Of a DNA stretch of 64,000 nucleotides, positions 11,349 through 22,309 are shown piece by piece; position 1 is the stretch's first letter, and each line of letters begins with the position of its first letter. The position numbers and the translations under genes are program-made. Source of the DNA: Odontocerum albicorne (taxonomy: Eukaryota; Arthropoda; Insecta; Trichoptera; Odontoceridae); assembly GCA_949825065.1 (NCBI GenBank), contig OX463859.1, positions 28,227,847 to 28,291,846 of the forward strand, read 5' to 3'. The notes beneath the pieces are model-generated. The model was given only the letters and a program-made list of their open reading frames with translations, was not told the DNA's origin and did no database searches.

Positions 11349-12048
11349 GCAAAATCCTCATTAATATTAAAAGGCAGAGGATTTGGTCATACAGAGTCGG
11401 TAAATTGAAAGAAGGGTTGCAAAATCCTCATTAATATTAAAAGGCAGAGGATTTGGTCATACAGAGTCGGTAAATTGAAAGAAGGGTAGCAAAATCCTCA
11501 TTAATATTAAAAGGCAGAGGATTTGGTCATACAGAGTCGGTAAATTGAAAGAAGGGTAGCAAAATCCTCATTAATATTAAAAGGCAGAGGATTTGGTCAT
11601 ACAGAGTCGGTAAATTGAAAGAAGGGTAGCAAAATCCTCATTAATATTAAAAGGCAGAGGATTTGGTCATACAGAGTCGGTAAATTGAAAGAAGGGTAGC
11701 AAAATCCTCATTAATATTAAAAGGCAGAGGATTTGGTCATACAGAGTCGGTAAATTGAAAGAAGGGTAGCAAAATCCTCATTAATATTAAAAGGCAGAGG
11801 ATTTGGTCATACAGAGTCGGTAAATTGAAAGAAGGGTAGCAAAATCCTCATTAATATTAAAAGGCAGAGGATTTGGGCATACAGAGTCGGGAAATTGAAA
11901 GAAGGGTAGCAAAATCCTCATTAATATTAAAAGGCCGAGGATTTGGTCATACAGAGTCGGGAAATTGAAAGAAGGGTAGCAAAATCCTCATTAATATTAA
12001 AAGGCAGAGGATTTGGTTATACAGAGTCAGGAAATTGAAAGAAGGGTA
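11349..12048. repeat. 70-bp tandem repeat, 10 copies
   Basis: Unit GCAAAATCCTCATTAATATT-AAAAGGCAGAGGATTTGG-TCATACAGAGTCGG, repeated every 70 bp exactly. The outer copies are the most divergent. Each unit has short inverted arms AAATCCTC and GAGGATTT. Confidence 0.96.
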
Positions 12049-12054
12049 GCAACA

Positions 12055-12450
12055 AGGAACGAGGTAAATGGAGCAATCAATTAAATATACAACAACCGCG
12101 CTATATCAAACGTAGCAAAAATTATAAAACGAGTGTATAATAGTGTATTGGTGCCCACCTTGTCATATGGAAGTGAAACTCGGATTTAATAAAAGTATGA
12201 TAAATGCTGTTGAGATGCGTGCACAAAGTAAAAAAGGTGAAGTGTCAGTGTATGAAAGAAGGCGGAACGAAGACATCAGAAATGAATGCATGGATAAAAT
12301 GGATGTTTTAAGCAAGATGAAGAAGGGAGCTTTAAGATGGTTTGGGCATGTGAAGAGAATGAATTGCGAAAGAATGACTAAGCAAGTTACTATGTACTTA
12401 CATGTGAACTGCTCGTGGAGGCTGTGTGACAGAGATGAGGTTGAATCAAT
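12055..12450 (+). mobile_element. LINE reverse-transcriptase C-terminal fragment
   Basis: RVYNSVLVPTLSYGSETR near 12130-12185, then KMDVLSKMKKGALRWFGHVK RMN-like sequence with a frameshift between. Related to the minus-strand fragment at 46445-46895. No 3' terminus in common with family L1A is visible. Confidence 0.7.
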
Positions 12451-12534
12451 TTTATTTTTAGTCGCGGTTACGACTCACGCCATGCCCCTCTCCTATTGGG
12501 GTAAAGAGAGATAACAGAACTTATATTCTGACAC

Positions 12535-12845
12535 ACATATTTGGCATCTCTCGTGGTATACGTTGTCAAACTCGTTCGAGGAGTTGTGAGCTGTCCAGCA
12601 TTACTACAAAGATTAGCGTAAAAATGTTCCTAACAATTACACTAGACTGCGCCGGCAAGAACTGTTGTTCTCAATAACATACGCAAGAACAGGTATTCCA
12701 GCCGCTATGCCTGTTGGAAGGCCCTTAACTCTTTTGAACGGGACTGCTTCGGATATTGACATATTTCATATCACATTACCAAAAGAAAAAGAGAATTTTC
12801 TTCCAAGATTGAACGCGTTAGAAAGCACTCATCAACGTATTTAAG
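12535..12845 (+). mobile_element. C-terminal tail of a LINE (family L1B), copy 1
   Basis: Translates as ARTGIPAAMPVGRPLTLLNG, then SDIDIFHITLPKEKENF and ALESTHQRI, stop. The pattern (an L-RLH-like start, ARTNL-like motif, LLN) resembles the cysteine-less tail following many jockey/R1-type reverse transcriptases. A second copy is at 28262-28590 on the other strand. Confidence 0.55.
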
Positions 12846-12899
12846 TGGCTTTGAATATACTATATGTGTATATTTGTGTATATACCACCGGAAAATTAC

Positions 12900-13619
12900 T
12901 TGCGAAATGCTGCTCGCCAGGTAGAAAAGAAAATCATTTCTCCGTCGAATTGTGACTGGCGATAAAAAATGGATATACGAGTATTTCGAGAAACCTAAAC
13001 GTAAAATATCATGGGTAACTCCAAGCAAACCGGCGACATCGACTGCAAGGCCAAATCGCTATGAACGGAAGACAATGATCTGTGTTTGGTGGGATTAGAA
13101 GGGTGTTATCTATTATGAGCTGCTAAAACCTGGCGAAACCGTTAACATTGAACGCTACCGACAGCAAATGATGAATTTGAACCAAGCATTGCGTGAAAAA
13201 CGACCAGAATATCAAAAGAGGCAACACAAAGGGATTTTGCTTCATGATAATGCACCATCGCACACAGCAAAACCGGTCAAGGAAACGATTGAGGCGTTTA
13301 GTTGGCAAATACTTTCGCATGCGGCTTACTCACCAGACTTGGCTCCATCCGATTACTACTTATTTGCATCGATGGGACACGCACTTGCTAAGCAGCGCTT
13401 CACTTCTTACGAAAATGTACGAAAATGGCTCGATGATTGGTTTGCCTCAAAAGAGCAACAGTTTTTTTGGCGTGGCATCCACGAATTGCCAGTGAGATGG
13501 GGAAAATGTGTAGCTAGCAATGGGCAATACTTTTAATAAAATATTTTTTACCATTTTCATATTATACAATAAATGTGTATTTCATGTAAAAAAAATCCGG
13601 TTTCATATTTACAGATCTA
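12900..13619 (+). pseudogene. 5'-truncated mariner transposase
   Basis: In one frame from 12901 it reads EMLLAR-stop-KRKSFLRRIVTGDKKW (first catalytic Asp), then WWD-stop-KGVIYYELLKPGETV, ILLHDNAPSHTAKPV (second Asp) and SPDLAPSDYYLFASM (third Asp), ending GKCVASNGQYF at 13536. Two in-frame stops and no HTH domain, so it is inactive. The 3' TIR (CCGGTTTCATATTTACAGAT) ends near 13619. A relative is at 36276-37311. Confidence 0.88.
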
Positions 13620-14140
13620 TGTATGTATGCATATACATAATTTTTTATTTTGTATAATTTTATATATTTTTTTTAATGTTAAGATTTTTTTGTATTTTTC
13701 AATGTACGAGTAATTGGGCTAATTCTGTATTGAGAAAATAAATAAATAAATCTGCCACGTCCATACACCTCGCCATGTATTCTCTCCTATTATGAAAAGA
13801 TCTTTCACTTCTCATTTCATAAATTACTTTGTATACCTTATTATTTTTCGTACAGGAAACTGTCGACTAGTCAAACCCCTGAACGCAGTTAAGAGTGCTT
13901 TTAAATATTTAACTTAGCCATGGAGAACTTCATGGCACTTACAACCCGCCCGTAGAGACACGACCGAGAACAACGTAAAAGTTGATACTCGCTAGCCATA
14001 AAATCTTGAGAAAAATGTGCTGTCCGTAGTTGAAACCTTTTTGGTTTATTTGTCATTTGTTTTTTCTGAATCTTTATCAACAGGGGTGGCCTACCCGCGG
14101 TACTCCAAGGCGTTTTATGCGGCCTGTGAGCCTACATACA
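13620..14140. other. No gene recognised
   Basis: AT-rich sequence including an AATAAATAAATAAA stretch near 13735-13750, like a LINE 3' tail. Nothing further assignable. Confidence 0.4.
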
Positions 14141-14392
14141 TACCATCACGCCATTTCCCTGTCGGTGTAGATAGGCAGAGAGGACATTCCTATCTCGACA
14201 CACACACATCCTTAGCGTCTTCTAGATTCATACAGCTTCTACAAATTTCCTGACTTTCTACATTTCTTTTTTACCATTCACTTGATCCAATCACACTTTC
14301 TTCGGTCTTCGTCTCGCACGCCTTCCACTCACATTTGCGCCATATATGTATTTTGTTAATCTTTCTTCAATTATTCGTTCACTGTTTTTTTT
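14141..14392 (-). mobile_element. LINE 3' end (family L1A)
   Basis: CATACCATCACGCCATTTCC-CTGTCGGTGTAG followed by body matching the copies at 8238 and 24168. 5'-truncated after about 250 bp. Confidence 0.7.
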
Positions 14393-14489
14393 TTATAAAT
14401 CATGAAGGAAATAACAAGAAAACATAGTCGTTTAATAATAGAAACCACAACTCTAGATTTCCGACACGAAAATGATTAATATAAAAATC

Positions 14490-15240
14490 TTATGTTGTTT
14501 ATAGTTAAGGCATTAACGATGTGGAGGTTTAAAGACATAGTAATTTATTTTTATCAAACACTGTTTATTCAACTTTTTTGTAACGGTATAACCCTACCGG
14601 TTTCAAGGCTTTCACCTCAACTTCAGGGGAGCACAAATAAGACTAAATGCTGTTCGAACTGGTACCGATATACACGCTTCAACGGTTGGGGGCTGAGGGG
14701 TGAGGGAGGCATGGGACGATTTCGGCCAAGAGCGGAGAGATTTTTGGGATATTTTATATTTCTACAATATATATGAAAGACAGGAAGATCTTTTGAAAAG
14801 ATATTTCGTGAACACAAATCCGCCTTAACAAATTCTCTAATTTATTCTGAAATGGCTAATCATTGTTACCGTGAAAACCATACTTTTTCTATCGATGATG
14901 CAAAATTCTTACATATCAGTAGTAACAGAAATAAATTTGACAGTATAGAGGCCCTAGAAATTTCTAAGTCAGTACATCGATCCGAACATCTGTTGAACAG
15001 TTATATCCCAAAAATCTCTCCGCTCTTGGCCGAAATCGTCCCATGCCTCCTTCACCCTTCAGCCCCAACCGTTGAAGCGTGTATATCGGTACCATTTCGA
15101 ACAGCGTTTAGTCTTGTTAGTGATCCCCTGAAGATGAGGTGAAAACCTTGAAACCGGTAGGGTTATACCGTCACAAAAAAGTGGAATAAACAGTGTTTGA
15201 TAAAAATAAATTACAATAAAAATCTTATTTAAATACAATC
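14490..15240 (+). mobile_element. Penelope-like element with inverted terminal arms and GIY-YIG fragment
   Basis: A central frame (about 14773-15010) reads KTGRSFEKIFREHKSALTNS, MANHCYRENHTFSIDDAKF and LEISKSVHRSEHLLNSY. This fits the C-terminal half of the GIY-YIG endonuclease of Penelope-like retroelements (TGR-F-R-EH, then H-F, then E-EI, then LLN). It is flanked by ~240-bp inverted arms sharing AACGGTATAACCCTACCGGT and the motif CTCCGCTCTTGGCCGAAATC. Inverted terminal repeats are known for this class. The reverse-transcriptase part is absent. Confidence 0.7.
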
Positions 15241-15389
15241 CTAAATGATAAAAACAATATTATATGTAGAGAAAAAATATTAAAAAAATGCAAAAGAGGC
15301 GTATATTTATTTTTTACTTTTAAAATGTATTCAAAATTATTTATTAAGACATTTATGTGATATGACACTCATATAATGTGAATTGTATT

Positions 15390-16465
15390 TATATTCAATA
15401 AAAAAACTGATGGGAGCCGAATAAGTACTGCAGAAATGTCTACATTGAGAAGAATACACGGAGTGACAATGTATGACAGAATACGGAATTAAGTGATAAG
15501 GAATGAATTTGAATTTAAGGCTGATGTGTAAAATACGATGAAGCAAAATATGAGTGAGTAATGAAAGATTATAGCAAGCTGAATAATTCTATTTATGTAG
15601 TATTTTCTCAGATGGTGGAGCATATCGAATGGCGTGTAGCGATAAGAAACAAAGGCAGTGAGGCATTAAAATATATACTCGTGTATATTCGAACTGGGCA
15701 GTGTCTAAATCTGCTAAGATGGTAGTTCACAATAGTATTTTATTACCAACTTGATGATGGGTATGGAAGTGAAACGTAAACGTGGAAAAATACTGAAAAT
15801 AATCGTATAAATCCTGTAGAAATACGTGCAGAGAAAAAAATATATGTGGTAACAAAATAGGAAATTAATTGATTAGATATGAATTAAAGCTGATGTATTG
15901 AATAAGATAAAGAAGAGCACGCTACGATGGTTTGGACGTGTGGAACGAATGAATAAAGAAAAACTAACAAAACAGACATATGAGTGAATAATTAGTATTA
16001 AAATAATTAGTTGTAAGAATTGTTATCTAGTTATTAGTTGTGTTTAGGTGTTAACTATTATAAGAAATTTAATATTAAAATTATTAAAAATAAAATTATA
16101 TGTAGGAAATAATTTTTTTGTTATTTCATAGTTTTAATATATAAATTAGATTAGTTCTTAAGATATGAATTTGTTTATAGGTATAGCCTTGGGCAAATAT
16201 TTGTGTTATAGATTATTAAATACATTTTTAAAATATATATACCATATACGAGTATAGTGCAAATGTGAGTGGAAAGCATTTAAGAGGAAGACCAAGGAAA
16301 TTAAGTGATATTCTGAAGGAAGGAAACGTAGAAAGTCGGAGAAATCGTATAAGTTGTATGATAAGGTGTATGAATGCGGAAAAGGCGAAGGATATGTGTC
16401 GAGATAGTAAATTTGTCTGTCCTTCCTGCCTATTCATACAAGGATTTGGCTTGATGGTACGTATG
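15390..16465 (+). mobile_element. LINE fragment (family L1A), degenerate
   Basis: Repeated phrases of the reverse-transcriptase tail are visible in several frames (near 15560-15990 AGAGCACGCTACGATGGTTT) and near 16265-16430 (HLRGRPRKLSDILKEGNVES, IRCMNAEKAKDMCRDSKF). It ends at the family terminus GGCTTGATGGTACGTATG. Between 15990 and 16250 it is interrupted by AT-rich sequence. Confidence 0.7.
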
Positions 16466-16476
16466 TATCTAAAAAT

Positions 16477-16545
16477 AAATAATGTAAGTTCACATTCAAT
16501 GCCACTTATTGAATGTGAACTTACATTATTTTTTTTTAGATAAAT
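16477..16545. repeat. Short perfect hairpin
   Basis: AATAATGTAAGTTCACATTC pairs with GAATGTGAACTTACATTATT across a ~10-bp loop. It directly follows a LINE 3' end. Confidence 0.8.
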
Positions 16546-16549
16546 TCAA

Positions 16550-17186
16550 TGGCACTGTTCAAGCAACCCCTTTCACAGCTGCATGTACTTGGGAGTCTAT
16601 TCAAGGCTCTCCAAATAGGAGAAGACAGGTCCTTTGAGATATTTTTTTTCTTTTTACTTCAGACAACGCGCTTTATCCGGAGGACCCGTCAATTCTTGCG
16701 GTCTCTTCACGAAACTATTTCTAGATTACAATCTCGTTGACCGTAAATTTTCACATTAATCCTGTCATAAAATATAAGTATAAATTAAAAAAATAACCTT
16801 ACGTCAAACAAATTTTCGGTGACGTATGTGGCAATTGCTAATTGATATTTAAATTATTCACGACCACCTCAACTCTGCAGTCAGTCATTAGTCGACCGTT
16901 TATTGTCGTATGTTTATTATTTTGTACTGTTGACTTTTCTTTCTTTAGAAATCTTAAAGCTGCGTATTTTTGCTCTGTGACTAATGCTCGAGTTATTGTC
17001 ATCGATACCACACCGGTTTCGACACCAAGTTTACATTTTTTTTGTCGTAGCGAAGGAAAAATATACACAATAACATGTCAACGTTGGTAAACTTGTAATA
17101 TTTGTGGAAAGCTTCCAAGATCGAAAGAATCGGCCATTCTCAATCTTCTTTATTTGTCTATGTGTTCAAATATTTTAATTTAATTT
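16550..17186. other. No gene recognised
   Basis: Contains overlapping short frames on both strands (16838-17090) without recognisable motifs. A CTCCGGATAAAGC-like phrase (16670-16690, reverse) recurs near 59718. Confidence 0.4.
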
Positions 17187-18262
17187 ACATTTGATGCAGA
17201 TTTTACCCAATTACATCAAATAACAAGAAAAATTATAATTTCGTCTAAATATAACAGTATGATAACATGAACAATGTTACTCAACTCTCCCTGTGGAGTG
17301 ACTCAGTTCCTACAAAGTTTATTTAGGAGTTAAATATTTTACATTTGACACAGAACAGGTGTAACCCAATTACATCAAATAACAAGAAAAAATATAATTT
17401 CGTCTAAATATAACATATGACCACATGAACAATGTTACTCAAGTCTCCCTGTGAAGTGACTCAGTTCCTACAAAAAAAATTTAGGAGTTAAATCTTTTAC
17501 ATTTGACACAGAACATGTGTAACCCAATTACGTCAAATAACAAGAAAAAATATAATTTCGTTTAAATATAACATAATGACAACAGGAACAATGCCACTCA
17601 AGCCTCCCTGTGAAGTGACTCAGTTCCTACAAAGTAAATTTAGGAGTTAAATCTTTTACATTTGACACAGAACAGGTGTATCCCAATTACATCAAATAAC
17701 AAGAAAAATAATGATTTCGTCTAAATATAACATAATGACAACATGAACAATGTTACTCAAGTCTCCCTGTGAAGTGACTCAGTTCCTACAAAGTTTTTTT
17801 AGGAGTTGAATCGTTTACATTTAACACAGAACAGGTGTATCCCAATTACATCAAATAACAAGAAAAATAATAATTTCGTATAAATATAACATAATGATAA
17901 CAGGAACAATGTTACTCAAGCCTCCCTGTGAAGTGACTCAGTTCCTACAAAGTTTTTTTAGGAGTTAAATATTTTACATTTGACACAGAACAGGTGTAAC
18001 CCAATTACATCAAATAACAAGAAAAATAATAATTTCGTATAAATATAACATAATGATAACAGGAACAATGTTACTCAAGCCTCCCTGTGAAGTGACTCAG
18101 TTCCTACAAAGTTTTTTTAGGAGTTAAATATTTTACATTTGACACAGAACAGGTGTAACCCAATTACATCAAATAACAAGAAAAATAATGATTTCGTCTG
18201 AATATTACATAATGACAAAAGTAATAATGTTACTCATGCCTCCTTCTCAAGTGATTCAGTTA
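17187..18262. repeat. 159-bp tandem repeat, about 7 copies
   Basis: Units beginning ACATTTGACACAGAACAGGT start near 17187 (divergent), 17341, 17499, 17658, 17817, 17976 and 18136 (3' end divergent). Each contains CCAATTACATCAAATAACAA and GTGAAGTGACTCAGTTCCTA. No open frame runs through it. Confidence 0.95.
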
Positions 18263-18640
18263 TTCAAGAGTTCAATCTTCAATTTATAATTCATCAAAGA
18301 GTTTGTTAATCTTCAATGTATCAGCCGAGATATTGAAGATATCGATATCAGAAAATTCATTCAACAATGTCATTCCGTGTGCAAGTGGTGATTCTCGGAA
18401 GAGTTAAGTTCGTGTTCATAATTATTTACGCCATCGAAACAATTGAAGACAATCCTTTTTGGGAGGTCTTATCAAAATTTATGGTTATATATGAACACTA
18501 CATTCCATCTGAAAAATCCGCATGTATTATTATCACATATCGGAAGATCTATTGTAATTCTTATGTTTGTATAAATATGTTTTTCCAAACATATACCATA
18601 CACATACCTAAAAATACCCAATTTAATGGCCGCAGCCATC
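18263..18640. other. No gene recognised
   Basis: A 122-codon open frame spans 18367-18735, but it has no recognisable domain and runs into a SINE-like tail; I regard it as noise. Confidence 0.4.
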
Positions 18641-18659
18641 ACCTTCCTATCTTAACAAT

Positions 18660-18792
18660 CAACTTATTTTGTTTTTGTAATATATTGAATCCGTCAATAA
18701 TAGTGGGTTCGACTCCCGAGTTACATCGCCCTTGATGAGAATCTGTCCTCTAAACGGCGCTGTATAAATTGTTATTTTATTATTATTACATT
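18660..18792 (+). mobile_element. Possible tRNA-derived SINE tail
   Basis: GTGGGTTCGACTCCCGAG fits an RNA polymerase III B box. It is followed by ~70 bp and a TTATTTTATTATTATTA simple tail, a common SINE layout. The A box is not clear. Confidence 0.4.
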
Positions 18793-19304
18793 AGTTGCCT
18801 TTTCGTTTTGTTTATGTATTCATTTTTGACATCCAACCATTGTCTGTATGTGCTCCGTGAATAGATGTCAAGGTTTTTTTTCTTCACGATCGTGATTAAA
18901 GTAGATCGTGCAAACGGAGTCGCTACAGAGTGGCGTATCTCCGTAGAAAAGTGAAATCGCCCACGAGGCGCCCGTTCCGCGCCGAACCTCTCGAGAGCGA
19001 GCGCTGTCCGCTTTGCTCCGCTTGTCGCGGGTTCGATTTTGCGCGCGGTCCACGGTGAAATCGGCAACGTCAACTTTTACAAAATACGTACATTTATTGG
19101 ACCGAGTGAATGAAATTTTGAAAGAAAGAGTAACAGAACTAAAATGAGCCGCGTGAAATGTGGAGGATGCGTAGAAATGATTTCGTGATAGAAGAGTTTG
19201 GTGATTTGTCCTTGCTGTCTACCCTAACACGGAGACAAGGTATCATTACGGACTTAATTAACTTATCGAGGGCCAAGAACATATGGTTAGTATGTCATAA
19301 CATA

Positions 19305-19375
19305 GTGTCTGGTTGGTTGGAAGAGATTGTCATAAAGCAAAATACTGGAAGAGATTGCCACATGGCAATAGTATC
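19305..19375 (+). mobile_element. SINE tail fragment (family S1)
   Basis: TCTGGTTGGTTGGAAGAGAT followed by GATTGCCACATGGCAATA matches the 3' part of the SINE at 21287-21480. Confidence 0.6.
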
Positions 19376-19554
19376 TTATCGGAGGTTGGTTATCATCATG
19401 GCAGTTCAGGTTCACTGCAGCCAGGAACGCTCAGTAAAACTGTACAGAAAACATAATTTTAGACATAATTCCAGCTGAATTTATTAATTATTATAATTAT
19501 AGACCAATCAAAAGTCATGGTGATAAAAAAGTGTGAAAGGAAACGTAATTGCAA

Positions 19555-20170
19555 TACATTAGTGAGTAATGAAAGATTGTAGCAAATTGAAGAATTCTAC
19601 TATTTATATAAATAGTATTTTCTCAGATGCTGAAAGAGCTACTAATGGCGTGTAACTATATGAAACAAAGGCAATGGGGCATTAAAACACACTCGTATAT
19701 ATATATATGCGAACAGTATCAAAATCTGCTACGGTTGTAGTCCACAATAGTATTTTATTACCAACTTGGCGATGGGTATGGGAGTGAAACGTGAACGTGG
19801 AAAAATGATAAAAAGAACCGAATAAATGTTTTAGAAATACGTGCACCGAGAAAATACGAAATGAAGCGATTAGATATGAATTAAAGCTATTGTATTTAGT
19901 AAGATGAATAATAGCATGCTAAGATGATTTGGGCATGTAGAACAAATAAAAGAAGAATTACTAACAAAACAAATATAGAATGCATATGAAAGTGAAACGT
20001 GTCTTAGAGGAAGACCAATGAAAGTATTGTTGGATGAAGTGAACAGATTTTGAAAGAAGGAAATGTATAAAGTAAGAATAATCGTATTAATGTAGAAGAT
20101 GTGTCAAGACAGGAAAGTCTGCCACTCTCTCATCTCTGCCTATTCCGACGGAAACAGCGTGATGGTATGT
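19555..20170 (+). mobile_element. LINE fragment (family L1A)
   Basis: Parallels the 15570-16465 copy (TTTTATTACCAACTTGGCGA-TGGGTATGGGAGTGAAACG), ending with VCHSLISAYSDGNSVMVC near 20165. Many frameshifts. Confidence 0.7.
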
Positions 20171-20173
20171 ATA

Positions 20174-20302
20174 CAGGGTGTAACACCCGGTGACGATCAA
20201 CGGAAGCAGGGTGATGGGGGACCTCAATACCTCATCGAAAACAGGGTGATGAGGTCCCCCATCACCCTGCTTCCGATGATCGTCACCGGGTGTTACACCC
20301 TG
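20174..20302. mobile_element. Near-perfect foldback MITE
   Basis: CAGGGTGTAACACCCGGTGA at the left and its complement at the right, TA on both sides. The arms are about 60 bp with a tiny loop and an internal palindrome (GATGGGGGACCTC/GAGGTCCCCCATC). It sits at the exact 3' end of the LINE fragment. Confidence 0.85.
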
Positions 20303-20864
20303 TATATGTACTTTTTGCTATCTCGTAAATGAAACACGTTTATATTTAATAAAGACGTCAGATGGGAGTTATCACGAAAACGTGCGTTTGCTCTGCGAGT
20401 ACCACACAAATAAAAATGTTAAAAGTTTTGTGTGTTTTGAAATAGAACTTCGCTATTGAATTGTTTCATCCCGATTTCGCGGCTATAAAAAACCGTTTCA
20501 AAATTATAATGGGCTCTTGAAATATAAAATGGAAATTTAAAATAATTGGCGTTAAATATAAAAGCGGTTCGGATAAAAAAAAAATACGGAAAACGCTGAT
20601 TCGCCTCGTTGAGAGCATGACTCATTCGGCTCGTTGTAATTGGAAGTTCCCTTGAAACTCGGAAAAAAATGACTAGTAGATCTTGAAAAATACCTGTGTT
20701 TTTCAAATTTTTTTTCATCGCGAACTTATGAAGATTTCGTTGTTTGAAAAGTCTTAGGCTTAGATAATGGACGTTTCAAAAACCATCGTGAATTAGATCG
20801 ATAAATCTTCCGATGTGTGATGGTAACACATTCGATTTTAGGTGTAGTATCTTCTTCTTTCATG

Positions 20865-21290
20865 TATCATGTCAGGTCCCCCCAACGTTGAATATCACCT
20901 GAGAGTAGGCATCTTTGTCCCCGGCAGCCCGAAAAAGATCCCCAACGCTCCTTATACCAGTCCAATCACGTATATTGCGGAGCCAGGAGATTTGCCCCCT
21001 GCCAACACCTTTTCGACCCTCTATTTTGCCTTGGATGATCAGATGCAGTAATTTGCACTTTGCTCCTCTAAGTACTATACATGACCCAAATAGGATACCT
21101 TTCGGATTTTAATATTAGTGAGCAACTCTCTCTCAACTTTGGCTCTTTGAAGAACCCTCGTGTTGCTGACCATATCCATCCAGGGTATCCGTAGCATTCT
21201 CCGGTGCATCCACATTTCGAATGCTTCCAGTCGGTTCATACTACCAACTTTGAGGGTCCATGAATCCACTCCATGTAGTAACACTCGACG
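20865..21290 (-). mobile_element. LINE reverse-transcriptase C-terminal fragment (part 1)
   Basis: Minus-strand frame reads VDSWTLKVGSMNRLEAFEMW, MHRRMLRIPWMDMV, then KIRKVSYLGHV, then ISWLRNIRDWTGI and DLFRAAGDKDAYSQVIFNVG, stop. This is the classic C-terminal end of an arthropod non-LTR element. Its 5' continuation is separated by a SINE. Confidence 0.85.
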
Positions 21291-21484
21291 ACGACGACCT
21301 CCGTGGCCTGGTGGTAAGATGCTTGTCTGCCTATCCGGAGGTTGCGGATTCGATCCCCGCTGGAATCCAGATTTTTTAAAATGGAATTCCAGTCTGGTTT
21401 TCACTTAGGGCCCATTAAAACATCTTTCTGGTTGGTTGGAAGAGATTGCCACATGGCAATAAACTCGCCAGGTGAAATAAAAAA
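21287..21484 (+). mobile_element. tRNA-derived SINE (family S1) inserted in a LINE
   Basis: GTGGCCTGGTGGTAAGATGC (A-box-like) and GCGGATTCGATCCCCGC (B-box-like) form a tRNA-like head. The body GGTTGGAAGAGATTGCCACA-TGGCAATAAACTCGCCAGG is shared with 24742 and 31605. An AGTGTTA(T/C)TA duplication borders it. Confidence 0.8.
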
Positions 21485-21640
21485 TAATAACACTAACCAA
21501 ACGTAGCATTTGACTAACCGTTGTCGAAGTTCCAAGCTTAGATCATCATCGCAGAATACGCTTCTCATTTTATTAAAAGCCACGAGATGATTCAATTCTG
21601 CACTTGACTTCGGTTTCTGGGTCGAGGTCTTCCACTAGGT
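21485..21640 (-). mobile_element. LINE reverse-transcriptase fragment (part 2)
   Basis: Reads EDLDPETEVKCRIESSRGF, then KMRSVFCDDDLSLELRQRLV and KCYVWLVLL, which joins LLHGVDSWTL across the SINE. Together the two parts give a continuous reverse-transcriptase tail. Confidence 0.8.
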
Positions 21641-21790
21641 GTAGTATGCAATCATAAATTATGATAAGACCTCCCAAAAATGGTTTTCTTCCAGTGTTCC
21701 TAAAGCTGCACATGCCACCTACATTTCTTACACTAAGAGGCAGACCATTCCATGCCACAGGACCAGCTATGGCAAAAACTCTATAAAAAT
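21640..21790 (-). mobile_element. Repeat fragment with LINE-like tail motif
   Basis: FAIAGPVAWNGLPLSVRN, then SFRNTGRKPFLGGLI, resembles the A-G-P-WN-LP tail found after many jockey/CR1-type reverse transcriptases. It ends about 120 bp before an Lst2 exon. Confidence 0.5.
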
Positions 21791-21910
21791 ACCCCGCCCT
21801 ATTTATTAGATCGGTTTGAAAATATCAATTTGTTAAATGATGACAATATTTTACAGGAAATATTACTTTATATGTCAGTTATCTAATTACCCTTTATTTC
21901 TCCTTTCCAG

Positions 21911-22051
21911 AGGGATGACCGCTCGCTTTTGGCGCAGTTCTTCTTTGCCGACGAGACGCTCAACATGGTGGCGGCCGAGTTGGACTCTTTCGATGGGCGT
22001 GAAGACCCTGAAAGGTGTTCCACGCTTGTCAATCAGCTTCGCCACGCGCAG
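21911..22051 (+). CDS. Lst2: Lst2 internal coding exon (N-terminal conserved block, part 1)
   Basis: This exon encodes 47 residues, from [15 protein letters not shown] to VNQLRHAQ, matching the start of the conserved N-terminal domain of lateral signaling target protein 2 (ZFYVE28/LST-2). That family consists of endosome-associated FYVE proteins that act as negative regulators of EGFR signalling. A pyrimidine-rich acceptor ending TTTCCAG precedes it and GTAATT follows. It is phase 0 at both ends. The family normally begins about a dozen residues earlier with a basic Arg-Lys-Trp-rich start, so a tiny first coding exon should lie upstream; I could not find it in this window. Confidence 0.9.
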
Positions 22052-22309
22052 GTAATTATACATAATTTGATGTCTATCCATATAATGTATCATCGTTGCT
22101 GGACCTTGTATTCGAAGATCCTTTCGCCATTCCTTCGTCAATTCAGTTGGAAAGTGAAGCTATGCCATGGAGTATATATATATATATTTTTTTCAGTGAG
22201 TGACCCGCTGCACACCAACAAGCTCACCAACCACACTACTGTACTGGATTCCATGGCATGCAGAAGTGAGACAATCGCACTGGCATGTTTTTCCCTTTTT
22301 TTCAAAGGG

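Noticed and set aside
11349..12048. A possible CRISPR array (regular direct repeats)
   Set aside because: Units are identical along their whole 70 bp with no unique spacers, in a eukaryotic genome; it is a minisatellite.
18367..18735. A 122-codon open frame
   Set aside because: No signal peptide, domain or homologue recognised; it ends inside a SINE-like tail.
18868..19073. A short GC-rich gene on the minus strand (RTRDKRSKADSARSREV)
   Set aside because: The GC-rich patch contains a GGGTTCGATTTTGCGC phrase but no conserved domain; probably a repeat tail. Evidence was too weak to annotate.
21300..21370. A genuine tRNA gene
   Set aside because: A- and B-box-like sequences are present but no complete cloverleaf is evident, and the unit continues into a repeated SINE body with copies at 24742 and 31605.
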